Shown: positions 1 to 6,330, counted from the first letter of the stretch. The stretch is 11,203 bases of DNA from JBDRGC01 sp043818215 (GCA_043818215.1 JBDRGC010000346.1:1-11203), one strand, 5' to 3'. A program made the numbers and translations. The notes: generated by a model from the sequence alone, not told the origin.

Positions 1-561
1 GATCCGCCTTTTTTTGGCCGCCAGGTGCGCCAGGGCCAGTTTGACCAGTTGTTGTTGCGACCGGTCAGCATCACGCTGCAAGTCTTTGGGTCCAGGTTTG
101 AAATCCGACGCCTGGGGCGCATAATGCAAGGCATCGTCATCTTTGGGGCAGCCATCGCGTTGACAGACGTCCACTGGACCCCGGTCAAGGTCCTCTATCT
201 GCCGGTTGTTTTTGTCAGCCTGGTGAGTTTTTTCGGCGGACTGTTTATCGTCGGCTCGACCATCACCTTTTGGACCGTGGAATCCATCGAGGCCATCAAC
301 ATTCTCACCTACGGCGGCAACGAGATGATGTCTTATCCCATGCACATCTATCGTGACTGGATGCGCCACTTTTTCACTTATGTTATCCCGGCCATCTTTT
401 TAAACTACTACCCTGCTCTATATTTTTTGGACAAGCCCGACCCGTTCAACCTGCCGCCCCTGGCCCATTTTCTCGCACCGTTGGTCGGTCTGGGCACGCT
501 GATGGCAGCTCTGACCTTTTGGCGCTTCGGCATTCGGCATTACGCCAGCACGGGGACGTAA
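1..561 (+). CDS. ABC-2 type transporter permease, 3' part only
   Basis: This is the C-terminal part of a membrane permease; the reading frame is open from base 1, so the start lies outside the window. The visible part begins with a loop containing GQFDQLLLRPVS. That matches the G-x-hydrophilic-x-LLLRP(V/L) loop known from the ABC-2 permeases that pair with COG4586-type ATPases. About four hydrophobic segments follow, near residues 40-55, 65-90, 120-142 and 155-175 of the visible chain. The stop is 4 bp before the ATP-binding gene on the same strand, so the two are surely cotranscribed and form one exporter. Substrate is unknown; relatives are annotated as uncharacterised or drug-type exporters. 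A second permease gene is usual in this family and would lie upstream, outside the window. The first GTG in the frame (position 25) lies inside the conserved loop and is not the true start. Confidence 0.85.
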   Translation, partial: DPPFFGRQVRQGQFDQLLLRPVSITLQVFGSRFEIRRLGRIMQGIVIFGAAIALTDVHWTPVKVLYLPVVFVSLVSFFGGLFIVGSTITFWTVESIEAINILTYGGNEMMSYPMHIYRDWMRHFFTYVIPAIFLNYYPALYFLDKPDPFNLPPLAHFLAPLVGLGTLMAALTFWRFGIRHYASTGT

Positions 562-565
562 AGCT

Positions 566-1555
566 ATGTCACCCATCATCACCGTATCAAATCTACAAAA
601 ACATTTCCAAATCTATACACACCATCGGGGACTCGTAGGGGCGCTGCGCAATCTGTTCTCGCGCCAATATCAGTTGGTGCGAGCGGTGGACGGGGTTAGC
701 TTTGACATACAGCCCGGCGAACTGGTGGGCTATCTCGGCCCCAACGGCGCGGGCAAGTCCACCACTATCAAAATGCTGACCGGACTACTGGTGCCTTCGG
801 GTGGCGAGTTGTGGGTCAACGGGCGCGTGCCCTGGCGCGAGCGCACGGCCCACGTCGCCACCATCGGCGCGGTGTTTGGCCAGCGCACGACGCTGTGGTG
901 GGACCTGCCGGTGATCGAGTCGCTGGACTTGTTGCAGCACATCTACAAGATCCCGCCCGACCGTTTCCGCCACAACCTGGATCAATTCCGCGCACTGTTG
1001 GAACTGGACCCCTTTTTGCACACCCCGGTGCGCGCCCTCTCGTTGGGCCAGCGCATGCGCGCCGACCTATGCGCCGCGCTGCTGCACGATCCGGTCTTGC
1101 TCTTTCTGGACGAACCCACCATCGGCCTGGACGTGGTCGCCAAAGAACGCATCCGCCAGTTCATCCGCCATATCAACCAGGAGCGCGGCACAACCGTTTT
1201 GCTAACCACCCACGATCTCTCGGATGTGGAAAAGCTGTGCGAACGGGTGATGATCATCGATCGCGGCAAGCTGCTCTACGATGGGGCCTTATCTGCGCTG
1301 CGAGATCGCTTTGGCGGCAAGCGCAAACTGGTGGTCGAATTCGCGGAAAAATACGCCGCCTATGATATAAATGGTGCTGAGATCACCGCTCGCGATGGCC
1401 GCTGGGTGACATACAGCTTCGAGCGCGGTTCGATAACCGCCTCGGAGTTGATCGGGCGGCTCTCGGAGCGTTACCGCCTGCGTGACCTGGAAGTGCGCGA
1501 GCCGGCCATCGAGACTACCATCCGGCGGATTTACGAGGAGCGATTGCTGGAATGA
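566..1555 (+). CDS. ABC transporter ATP-binding protein (COG4586-like)
   Basis: This 329-residue cytoplasmic ATPase powers the adjacent ABC-2 permease. It shows a Walker A motif GPNGAGKST near residues 58-66, and a signature region reading LSLGQRMRADL near residue 158, the form (SLGQR rather than SGGQ) typical of the COG4586/ABC-2 group. A Walker B LLFLDEPTIGLD follows near 178-189 and an H-loop TTHDLSD near 213-219. The N-terminal extension with KHFQIYTHHRGLVGALRNLF before the Walker A is also characteristic of this group. A C-terminal domain of about 90 residues follows the nucleotide-binding domain. The start lies 4 bp after the permease stop; GGGGAC about 9 bp upstream is only a weak ribosome site, so coupling is likely. 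Function as an exporter ATPase is secure; substrate is unknown. Confidence 0.93.
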   Translation: MSPIITVSNLQKHFQIYTHHRGLVGALRNLFSRQYQLVRAVDGVSFDIQPGELVGYLGPNGAGKSTTIKMLTGLLVPSGGELWVNGRVPWRERTAHVATIGAVFGQRTTLWWDLPVIESLDLLQHIYKIPPDRFRHNLDQFRALLELDPFLHTPVRALSLGQRMRADLCAALLHDPVLLFLDEPTIGLDVVAKERIRQFIRHINQERGTTVLLTTHDLSDVEKLCERVMIIDRGKLLYDGALSALRDRFGGKRKLVVEFAEKYAAYDINGAEITARDGRWVTYSFERGSITASELIGRLSERYRLRDLEVREPAIETTIRRIYEERLLE

Positions 1556-1564
1556 AAGCTGGCC

Positions 1565-1648
1565 GATGACGGACGACGGATGACCGACCGCAGACGACAG
1601 ACCGCAGACGACAGACAGTCATCGGCGGTCCGTGGTCGGCGGTCGGAA
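1565..1648 (+). repeat. degenerate heptanucleotide array 1 (12 units)
   Basis: Twelve contiguous 7-bp units run without a register break between the ABC ATPase stop and the Shine-Dalgarno of the nitroreductase. Units include GATGACG, GACGACG, GACCGCA and GACGACA; the 14-mer GACCGCAGACGACA occurs twice in perfect tandem (1586-1599, 1600-1613). At the self-complementary unit GACAGTC (1614-1620) the array changes to units of complementary type such as GTCGGCG. Several frames stay open across it because 7 is not a multiple of 3, so any short ORF predicted here is an artefact. Confidence 0.85.
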
Positions 1649-1668
1649 CTACACAAAGGAGATAAACT

Positions 1669-2181
1669 ATGGAATTCACACAACTCACTACCCACCGATA
1701 CAGTGTGCGCAGTTACGAGCACAGTCCTGTGGAAGACGAAAAACTTCTGCAAGTACTCGAGGCCGCCCGCATGGCCCCCACGGCAGCCAACCGGCAGCCC
1801 TTCCAATTGATCGTCATCCACACCGAGGGGCGGGAAGACGAACTGCAACGCATCTACGGGCAAAAATGGTTCACCCAAGCACCGTTGATCATCTGCGCTT
1901 GCGCTCTCCCATCAAAGGGGTGGGTACGCAAATACGACCGCGAAAACTACTCCGCCGTTGATGTTGCCATTGCGATGGATCACCTGATTTTGGAGGCCGC
2001 CAACCTGGGGCTGGGAACCTGCTGGATTGCAGCATTCAAACCAGATGCGGCGCGGGAAATACTTGGCCTGCCCGAAGATGTCGAACCGATTGCTTTCACG
2101 CCGCTAGGCTATCCGGCTGATTCTCCCCCGGCTAAGAAACGCAAGCCACTCTCTGAGTTGGTGCGTTACGAGCGCTGGTGA
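1669..2181 (+). CDS. nitroreductase family protein (FMN, NAD(P)H-dependent)
   Basis: A 170-residue protein of the small nitroreductase class, flavoenzymes that use NAD(P)H to reduce nitro groups, quinones or similar acceptors in the cytoplasm. The FMN phosphate-binding start motif RYSVRSY is at residues 10-16 and the second flavin loop, APTAANRQPF, at 36-45. The C-terminal flavin and dimer region NLGLGTCWIAAF is at 112-123, followed by LGLPEDVEPIAFTPLGYP, the family's usual ending block. Length is near the short end of the family. The start is fixed by a strong AAAGGAG (1655-1661) 7 bp before the ATG. The gene is immediately downstream of a heptamer array and is coupled to the next gene with a 3-bp gap. 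Physiological substrate cannot be told from sequence. Confidence 0.92.
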   Translation: MEFTQLTTHRYSVRSYEHSPVEDEKLLQVLEAARMAPTAANRQPFQLIVIHTEGREDELQRIYGQKWFTQAPLIICACALPSKGWVRKYDRENYSAVDVAIAMDHLILEAANLGLGTCWIAAFKPDAAREILGLPEDVEPIAFTPLGYPADSPPAKKRKPLSELVRYERW

Positions 2182-2184
2182 GGC

Positions 2185-2700
2185 ATGGATCGCGCCACCA
2201 AACCACGCTGGCGGAGCGTCCTCCGCAAGGTGGCTGCCAAACTCAACGAGGCCGGGATCGACTATAAAGTGGTTGGTGGGACTGTGGCAGCCCTGTACGG
2301 CATCTCGACCCCTGTCAATGATGTGGATATTGAATTCGGCGCCGAGGACGTCTACCGGGCCGAGAAAGTCCTGGCTGAATTCATGACCAATCCCGTCCAA
2401 TTCAAAGAGAGCGAAGTCTACCGATCCCATATCGGGCAGGTGGAGATTGACGGTCAATTGGTTGAGATTTTTGGAGAACTGGAACGCAGACAAGGCGACA
2501 CATGGATTTCTTCTATGGCGGTCACGCATAACACGATTGAAATCGAAGGTGTGTCCGTTCAAGTTCCCTGGCTGGAAGAAGAAACCTTGTCCTACCTCCG
2601 CCGCGGGAAATTGGAACGCGCCGCCCTGTGCCTGTCCCACTGCGACCCGGAACGGATGCGGGCCTTGCTCACAGATGATCAGCCGACGAATGTGATTTGA
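2185..2700 (+). CDS. nucleotidyltransferase-fold protein (AbiEii/DUF-type)
   Basis: A 171-residue protein whose N-terminal half has the nucleotidyltransferase fold signature: a helix, then VVGGTVAALYG at residues 29-39 (the Gly-Gly motif) and STPVNDVDIEFG at 41-52. Within the latter, D46 and D48 are the likely metal-binding pair. This pattern is shared by small antitoxin/toxin-associated nucleotidyltransferases and by predicted nucleotidyltransferase proteins of unknown role. After it come a substrate-region beta strand (VEIDGQLVEIFG) and a helical tail with YLRRGKLERAALCL, as in AbiEii-like proteins. It starts 3 bp after the nitroreductase stop, with GGTGAGG overlapping that stop as ribosome site, so translation is coupled. 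No partner HEPN or AbiEi gene is adjacent, so a toxin-antitoxin role is not supported. Fold call is good, function unknown. Confidence 0.75.
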   Translation: MDRATKPRWRSVLRKVAAKLNEAGIDYKVVGGTVAALYGISTPVNDVDIEFGAEDVYRAEKVLAEFMTNPVQFKESEVYRSHIGQVEIDGQLVEIFGELERRQGDTWISSMAVTHNTIEIEGVSVQVPWLEEETLSYLRRGKLERAALCLSHCDPERMRALLTDDQPTNVI

Positions 2701-2806
2701 AGCACCGATGACTCAAAAAAGAATAGCACGGATTTATGGAATGGGCGGATACTTATCGGCCATTCCGGTATCCACGCTTTGCATCGTTACCCATCCTGAT
2801 CAGTTG

Positions 2807-2942
2807 CTAGCAGACTGTCGTAGAAGTCAGATTTTCTCTCATAGAACACAGATTCACACAGATTTTCTGGCTAAAATAATCGTAAAATCTGTGTGAATCC
2901 TGCTAATCTGTGTCCTAAATTCTTTCTCCGACAAACTGCTAG
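2807..2942. repeat. MITE-like palindromic element, nested inverted repeats
   Basis: Outer arms of 18 bp (2807-2824 and 2925-2942) match as inverted repeats at 15 of 18 positions, beginning CTAGCAG on each strand. Inside is a perfect 16-bp inverted repeat (2851-2866 with 2884-2899, GATTCACACAGATTTT) around a 17-nt loop, flanked by further ACACAGATT blocks. The whole unit folds on itself, has no plausible coding content and shows no clear target duplication. From memory, CACAGATT-type blocks recur in spacers of many bacterial genomes. It lies between the nucleotidyltransferase-like gene and the MaoC gene and could act as a terminator for the former. Confidence 0.7.
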
Positions 2943-2970
2943 ACTATACCCATTTCATAAGGAGTTAATT

Positions 2971-3366
2971 ATGATCAAAATTGGCGACAGTGCCTCGACT
3001 ACCAAAACCTTTACAGATTCAGATGTGCGCACATTTGCGGAAATCTCCGGCGATAAAAACCCCATTCACCTGGACGAGGAATACGCTGTTCAAACCCGCT
3101 TCGGGCGGCGGCTGGTGCATGGCATTTTGACCAGCGGGATGATCTCCGCCCTGCTGGGGATGCAGCTTCCCGGCCCCGGCAGCATCTATATCAAACAGAC
3201 GCTCAACTTCCAAGCCCCGGTCTTCATTGGAGATACGATTACCGCCACTGTGACGGTAGCCAAAATCCGCGCCGATAAGCCTATCATTACATTGGATACG
3301 GTCTGCAAAAATCAGGACGGCACGGTGATGATCGATGGTGAGGCGGTACTGCTGGCAACAGTGTAG
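2971..3366 (+). CDS. MaoC-like / (R)-specific enoyl-CoA hydratase (PhaJ type)
   Basis: A 131-residue single hot-dog-domain protein expected to hydrate trans-2-enoyl-CoA to (R)-3-hydroxyacyl-CoA, or to act on a related thioester, in the cytoplasm. The hydratase-2 motif is intact: FAEISGDKNPIHLDEEYA at residues 22-39, with catalytic Asp28 and His33 in the D-x-N-P-x-H arrangement known from Aeromonas PhaJ. The downstream RLVHGILTSGMIS and the FQAPVFIGDTITATVTV block are the usual family strands. The ATG at 2971 is chosen because AAGGAG (2959-2964) sits 6 bp upstream and the protein then has the normal family length. The frame is open further upstream but runs into the palindromic element. No PHA synthase or beta-oxidation genes are adjacent, so pathway is undetermined. 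Confidence 0.92.
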   Translation: MIKIGDSASTTKTFTDSDVRTFAEISGDKNPIHLDEEYAVQTRFGRRLVHGILTSGMISALLGMQLPGPGSIYIKQTLNFQAPVFIGDTITATVTVAKIRADKPIITLDTVCKNQDGTVMIDGEAVLLATV

Positions 3367-3368
3367 AT

Positions 3369-3570
3369 CGTGAAGAGTGAAGCGTTGCGAATGGCGGATG
3401 GCGGATAGCGGAGGACGGATGGCGGAGGGCGGAGGGCGGAGGGCGGAGGGCGGATGGCGGAGAGCGGATGGCGGATGGCGAATGGCGAATGATATTCCCG
3501 CTTCACGCACCACACTTCACGCACCACGCTTCACGCTCCCCGTTCCACACACCACGCTATCCGCTACACG
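3369..3570 (+). repeat. degenerate heptanucleotide array 2 (17 + 10 units)
   Basis: The spacer after the MaoC gene is almost entirely 7-bp periodic. From 3369 to 3487 there are 17 units in one register, first GTGAAG types and then 14 units fitting R-A-K-R-R-C-G (for example GATGGCG, GAGGGCG, AATGGCG). After a 13-bp break, ten units in a new register (3501-3570) alternate types such as CTTCACG and CACCACG. The right half is complementary in type to the left edge: GAAGCGT at 3379-3385 reappears inverted at 3526-3532. No gene is supported here, though open frames cross it on both strands. Confidence 0.88.
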
Positions 3571-3592
3571 ATTATCAAGGACACCAAATCAA

Positions 3593-4063
3593 ATGATACC
3601 TGTTTCAGCACGCCGTCTCTGGTTTGGGCGCGCTCTGATCGGAGCGGTCATATTCATCAACGTGCAGTGTGCTATTGCATTTCTGCGTTCGCCCACAGTA
3701 TATGCACCCTGGTATGAATTGCAGGGTGCGGCTGGCGAGGCAGCCATTCGGGGCTTTGGCGTGCTCTTTTTGATGTGGAATGTGCCCTACGTTGTCGCCC
3801 TGATATATCCCCACAAGCAACGCACTTCGCTTTACGAGGCCATAATCATGCAGACTATTGGCATCATTGGGGAGGCATTCATTCTCTGGTGGCTGCCAAT
3901 CGAGTATACTATCGCCCGCGGCTCGATTGTGCGATTCATCATTTTCGACGGTGGAGGGCTGATCGCTCTGTTGCTGGCGGCCTGGGTGTGCAAATCTGCT
4001 TCCAACTCAAAAAGAGGGAGAGACGATACAGACGATACGAGTCATACTCGATTGGAGAAATAG
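3593..4063 (+). CDS. small integral membrane protein, function unknown
   Basis: I do not recognise this 156-residue protein. It has about four hydrophobic helices, near residues 12-32, 50-72, 82-100 and 112-132. A conserved-looking periplasmic or outer loop with AFLRSPTVYAPWYEL follows helix 1, and the tail is short and charged (KRGRDDTDD). The layout resembles small four-helix DUF families, but no motif gives a function. The ATG at 3593 is preferred: AAGGA (3577-3581) lies 11 bp upstream and the protein then begins just before the first helix. Earlier in-frame ATGs lie inside the heptamer array and would add a low-complexity leader. It ends 2 bp before the DinB-like gene, so the two are cotranscribed and probably coupled. 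Confidence 0.75.
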   Translation: MIPVSARRLWFGRALIGAVIFINVQCAIAFLRSPTVYAPWYELQGAAGEAAIRGFGVLFLMWNVPYVVALIYPHKQRTSLYEAIIMQTIGIIGEAFILWWLPIEYTIARGSIVRFIIFDGGGLIALLLAAWVCKSASNSKRGRDDTDDTSHTRLEK

Positions 4064-4065
4064 CT

Positions 4066-4530
4066 ATGGACGAAAAAACCCGCATCATTCAGCAGCTTGA
4101 CCAGGCCCGAGAGAAAATGCGGGCCGTGTTGGCAGACGTGGACCCCAACATCGATATCCATCCGCCCTGGAAAATGAAAGAGGTGCTTGCACATATCACT
4201 GGCTGGGACGACGCCAGCATTGCTTCGCTGCACGCCCATGCGGCCGGCGATGTACCGGATACTCCCGCAGAACGCGGCATCGACCATTACAATGCATCCA
4301 CCGTCTCCGAGCGCGAGTCGCTCAGCTATAAACATGTGGTCAGCGAATGGGAAACAACCCGTGAACTATTGAAAGCAGCGATTAGAGAACTGCCGCCGGA
4401 TAAACTAGAAGCCCCTATGGTTTTCCCCTGGGGGTCTAGCGGATCAATAGCGCAACTCATGGCAACCTTTGCTAACCACGAAGAAGAACACGCTAATTTT
4501 ATTCGAGAGTTGATGAACGAGGCTGTGTAA
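4066..4530 (+). CDS. DinB/YfiT-like (ClbS/DUF1706-type) four-helix protein
   Basis: A 154-residue protein with the DinB/YfiT-like four-helix bundle pattern. The N-terminal helix is followed by WKMKEVLAHITGWDDA near residues 35-50, and a C-terminal helix NHEEEHANFIREL lies near 137-149. His43, His138 and His142 are in the positions expected for the three-His metal site of the superfamily. Members include thiol-dependent transferases (bacillithiol or mycothiol S-transferases), the ClbS cyclopropane hydrolase and many stress proteins; which applies here cannot be decided. ATG 4066 is supported by GGAG (4054-4057) 8 bp upstream and by the 2-bp gap from the membrane-protein gene. The frame is open upstream but that part overlaps the membrane gene. 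Superfamily is fairly sure, substrate unknown. Confidence 0.82.
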   Translation: MDEKTRIIQQLDQAREKMRAVLADVDPNIDIHPPWKMKEVLAHITGWDDASIASLHAHAAGDVPDTPAERGIDHYNASTVSERESLSYKHVVSEWETTRELLKAAIRELPPDKLEAPMVFPWGSSGSIAQLMATFANHEEEHANFIRELMNEAV

Positions 4531-4560
4531 ATACGAGCAACACAAAAGAGTAACGTATCC

Positions 4561-4599
4561 CTCAGGATTGCCCGTCCTCTGAGGACTGGCAATCCTGAG
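4561..4599. repeat. perfect 12-bp-arm palindrome, possible terminator
   Basis: CTCAGGATTGCC (4561-4572) pairs perfectly with GGCAATCCTGAG (4588-4599). The 15-nt loop itself contains a perfect 6-bp hairpin (GTCCTC-T-GAGGAC, 4574-4586). It lies 30 bp after the DinB-like stop and 19 bp before the end of the minus-strand adaptor remnant, between two converging reading directions. No U-run follows on either strand, so a bidirectional terminator is possible but a dispersed palindromic repeat is equally likely. Confidence 0.65.
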
Positions 4600-4617
4600 A
4601 CCCGACCTTCTCATAGA

Positions 4618-4960
4618 CTAAAACTCAATATCAACGGGCATGCCGGGCATGATGGCTTGATCGGTGTTGGGGACAACGATCTTGACCGCGTAAATGGTAG
4701 ATTTGCGCCCTTCTGCCGTTTGGACATTGCGAGGCGTGAACTCGGCGTGGTCAGCGATATATTGCACCTGGCCCTCGAAGGTTTCGCAGGGGAACGAGTC
4801 GGCTGTGATGCTCACTTTCTGGCCGATACTGACCTATCTGTATTGATCTTCGGGGATATAGACCAGCACCTCGACTTCGTCAAGCTGGCCGATACTCATC
4901 ACTTTACTGACGGGGGCAACCAGTTCACCCGCTGAAAGCGACATGGAAAAAATCGCCCTG
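4618..4960 (-). pseudogene. HlyD-family efflux adaptor remnant (C-terminal fragment, internal stop)
   Basis: On the minus strand one frame carries the end of a periplasmic or membrane-fusion adaptor of the HlyD/RND-ABC exporter type. It has AGELVAPVSKVMSIGQLDEV, then VEVLVYIPEDQY, and after a stop VSIGQKVSITADSFP, EFTPRNVQTAEGRKSTIYAVKI and a normal C-terminus PGMPVDIEF. The TAG at 4834-4836 falls exactly between Y-R and V-S-I-G-Q with no change of frame. Homologues typically read YG(R/K)V-x-x-G-Q there, so a single nonsense substitution explains it. Homology ends near 4960 at a G-rich repeat; the signal peptide, coiled coil and first half of the lipoyl/barrel region are missing. This is a decayed leftover of an exporter operon. 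The frame continues upstream antisense to the MoaD-like gene, but that part has no family resemblance. Confidence 0.8.
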
Positions 4961-4965
4961 GAAAT

Positions 4966-4986
4966 GGGGGACGGGGGATGTCCCCC
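4966..4986. repeat. short G-run/C-run palindrome at the edge of the adaptor remnant
   Basis: Two runs of five G (4966-4970, 4973-4977) are followed by a C5 run (4982-4986). GGGGGA and TCCCCC form a 6-bp inverted repeat around a 2-nt centre. It coincides with the point where the HlyD homology stops, so it may mark a deletion or insertion junction. From memory, similar G5-A-C-N-T-C5 blocks are dispersed in many bacterial spacers. Confidence 0.45.
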
Positions 4987-5034
4987 TCCTGTTTGAGAAG
5001 TTACCTTGATTTTAATAAAAGGATGGTCATAAAA

Positions 5035-5358
5035 ATGATAGATATTCACCTCTACGGAAAATTGCGCCGCTTTGCGCCCGACAGCCGTCCATCGGCGAAT
5101 AGTGTGATCCTCGTCGAAGCAATTGCAAGCGAAACTCTTTATTCGCTCTTGGAACGAATTGGGATCAAAGTCGATGAAATATTTACCATATTCATGAATT
5201 CCAAATTGCTGGCAACCCACAACTCCATGGCAAAATGGCTTGGATATTGCCAGGTGCGAGAAGACCCTGAAAATTTGGATTTGTCGGTACTGGTGAAAGA
5301 TGGCGATAGGATTGGCCTCTTTGGAGAGGATATGGCCCGCTGGTGGTGTGATGATTAA
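5035..5358 (+). CDS. MoaD/ThiS-like beta-grasp protein lacking the Gly-Gly tail
   Basis: A 107-residue protein with a beta-grasp look. It opens with an IDIHLYGKLRRFAP strand and loop, continues with a helix ETLYSLLERIGI near residues 36-47, and ends with LSVLVKDGDRIGLFGEDMARWW. The closing K-D-G-D-R-(I/V)-G-(L/I)-F pattern is typical of the MoaD/ThiS sulfur-carrier superfamily. Sulfur carriers end in Gly-Gly, which is adenylated and thiocarboxylated; this one ends in WWCDD, so it cannot act that way. ATG 5035 is chosen because AAAAGGA (5017-5023) lies about 11 bp upstream; an ATG at 5023 overlaps that site and would add four residues. It stands alone, converging with the cation efflux gene 18 bp away. 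Role unknown. Confidence 0.72.
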   Translation: MIDIHLYGKLRRFAPDSRPSANSVILVEAIASETLYSLLERIGIKVDEIFTIFMNSKLLATHNSMAKWLGYCQVREDPENLDLSVLVKDGDRIGLFGEDMARWWCDD

Positions 5359-5376
5359 ATTCGATGGGGCTTTCTA

Positions 5377-6255
5377 TCAACCCATTGCGCAATCCCCATC
5401 ACCATATTCGATCTCCACCGTGATATGAGTGAAATCATGGTCGCGGAGCACTTCTCTGACTTCCCCTTTGATACACAGAATCTCTTCTTTGGTAACGGCC
5501 TCGTCCACAACTACGTGGGCTGTTAGCACATTGTGTTCCCCATCTAGTGACCAGATATGGATATGGTGGGTAGATTTTACATCTTCGATCCCCAATAATT
5601 GATCTTTGATTATCTTGATCTCGATATCCTTTGGAACTGCTTGCAGGAAGAGGGCCAGCGTGTCGCGCAGGTTTTTCACTACGTTGTAAAGGATGTACAA
5701 GGAAATCAATACCGATAAGATCGGATCCAAAATTGGAATATCAACAAACAGCAGAATAATGGCAACGATGAGGACAGCCACCCAGCCAAGCACATCTTCG
5801 AGCAGATGCCAGGCCACAACTTTGGCGTTAATGGATTGGCTGTCCTTCAGGCGTAGCACCGCCGCTCCATTGACGAGAATCCCCACTATGGCGAACAAGA
5901 CCATCCCTGGGGCATTAGCGTGTTCCGGCGCAATCAGCCGTGGAATGGCCTGGGTTATCACGAAAAGCCCCCCTACTATGAGGATGATGGTGTTGATCAA
6001 CGCCCCCAGCAGAGAGAACCGCCGGTAGCCATACGAGAAACGGTCGTCCTCACCCCGCTGGGCGTAGCTGTCCAGATACCAGGCCAAACCGAGGGATATG
6101 CTGTCTCCCAGATCGTGGACAGCATCGGATAAGATTGCCAGGCTGTTCGTCCAAAGCCCGCCAAAGATTTCGAGAATGGTGAAGGCCAGGTTCAAGAAGA
6201 AAGCCGTTTTGATATTTTTACTTGTATCGTGGTGGTGTGAGTGGGAGTGGCTCAT
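5377..6255 (-). CDS. cation diffusion facilitator (zinc-type CzcD/ZnT family)
   Basis: A 292-residue inner-membrane metal/proton antiporter expected to export Zn2+ and possibly Co2+ or Cd2+ from the cytoplasm. The N-terminus is His-rich (HSHSHHH at residues 3-9). Six hydrophobic segments lie between about residues 17 and 190. The transport-site motifs are H47-x3-D51 in helix 2 (DAVHDLGDS) and H150-x3-D154 in helix 5 (HLLEDVLGW); a double HxxxD site is the zinc-selective arrangement. The C-terminal cytoplasmic domain contains the family's DVKSTHHIHIWSLDGEHNVLTAHV block near 227-250 and ends ITVEIEYGDGDC. Length is normal. Only a weak GGA precedes the start. A dyad lies 12 bp upstream of the ATG and could be a metal-sensor operator. 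The downstream neighbour is convergent; upstream is the cydDC end, 150 bp away. Confidence 0.95.
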   Translation of the reverse strand: MSHSHSHHHDTSKNIKTAFFLNLAFTILEIFGGLWTNSLAILSDAVHDLGDSISLGLAWYLDSYAQRGEDDRFSYGYRRFSLLGALINTIILIVGGLFVITQAIPRLIAPEHANAPGMVLFAIVGILVNGAAVLRLKDSQSINAKVVAWHLLEDVLGWVAVLIVAIILLFVDIPILDPILSVLISLYILYNVVKNLRDTLALFLQAVPKDIEIKIIKDQLLGIEDVKSTHHIHIWSLDGEHNVLTAHVVVDEAVTKEEILCIKGEVREVLRDHDFTHITVEIEYGDGDCAMG

Positions 6256-6266
6256 AGTGGGATTCC

Positions 6267-6284
6267 GTGTTTACAGTGTAACAC
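6267..6284. promoter_or_regulatory. 18-bp imperfect dyad upstream of the cation efflux gene
   Basis: Five terminal bases on each side (GTGTT and AACAC) are perfect inverted repeats around an AT-richer centre, 12 bp before the efflux ATG. Position and size would suit an ArsR/SmtB- or MerR-type metal-sensor operator, but no sensor gene is in the window and the inner positions do not pair. Tentative. Confidence 0.25.
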
Positions 6285-6330
6285 AACACACCATCAATCG
6301 CTAAGGTATGCTTCCTACTTTCCCTATGTT

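Noticed and set aside
811..1365. Long alternative-frame open reading frames inside the ABC ATPase gene, on both strands
   Set aside because: They overlap a gene with complete ABC motifs and have the Arg/Pro/His-rich composition of shadow frames in GC-rich DNA.
2185..2700. Toxin-antitoxin or abortive-infection module
   Set aside because: The nucleotidyltransferase fold is visible, but no partner antitoxin or HEPN gene is adjacent and the gene is coupled to a nitroreductase, so a defence role is not supported.
2708..2896. 62-codon + strand open frame after the nucleotidyltransferase-like gene
   Set aside because: It begins 7 bp after the previous stop but has no ribosome site, resembles no family I know, and its second half is the palindromic element translated.
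3312..3527. Minus-strand frames with repeated HPPSAIR/PPPSALR peptides
   Set aside because: These are translations of the heptamer array; any 7-bp tandem gives a 7-residue repeat in each open frame, so this is not a repeat protein.
3369..3570. CRISPR array
   Set aside because: The periodicity is 7 bp throughout, there are no 25-40 bp repeats separated by unique spacers, and no cas genes are present.
4993..5018. Sigma-70-like promoter (TTGAGA with TAATAA) before the MoaD-like gene
   Set aside because: Spacing is about 14 bp, too short for a convincing promoter.
4834..5220. 128-codon minus-strand frame overlapping the MoaD-like gene
   Set aside because: Only its last part (below about 4960) looks like protein, as an HlyD fragment; the rest is antisense to the MoaD-like gene, which has its own ribosome site and family motif.
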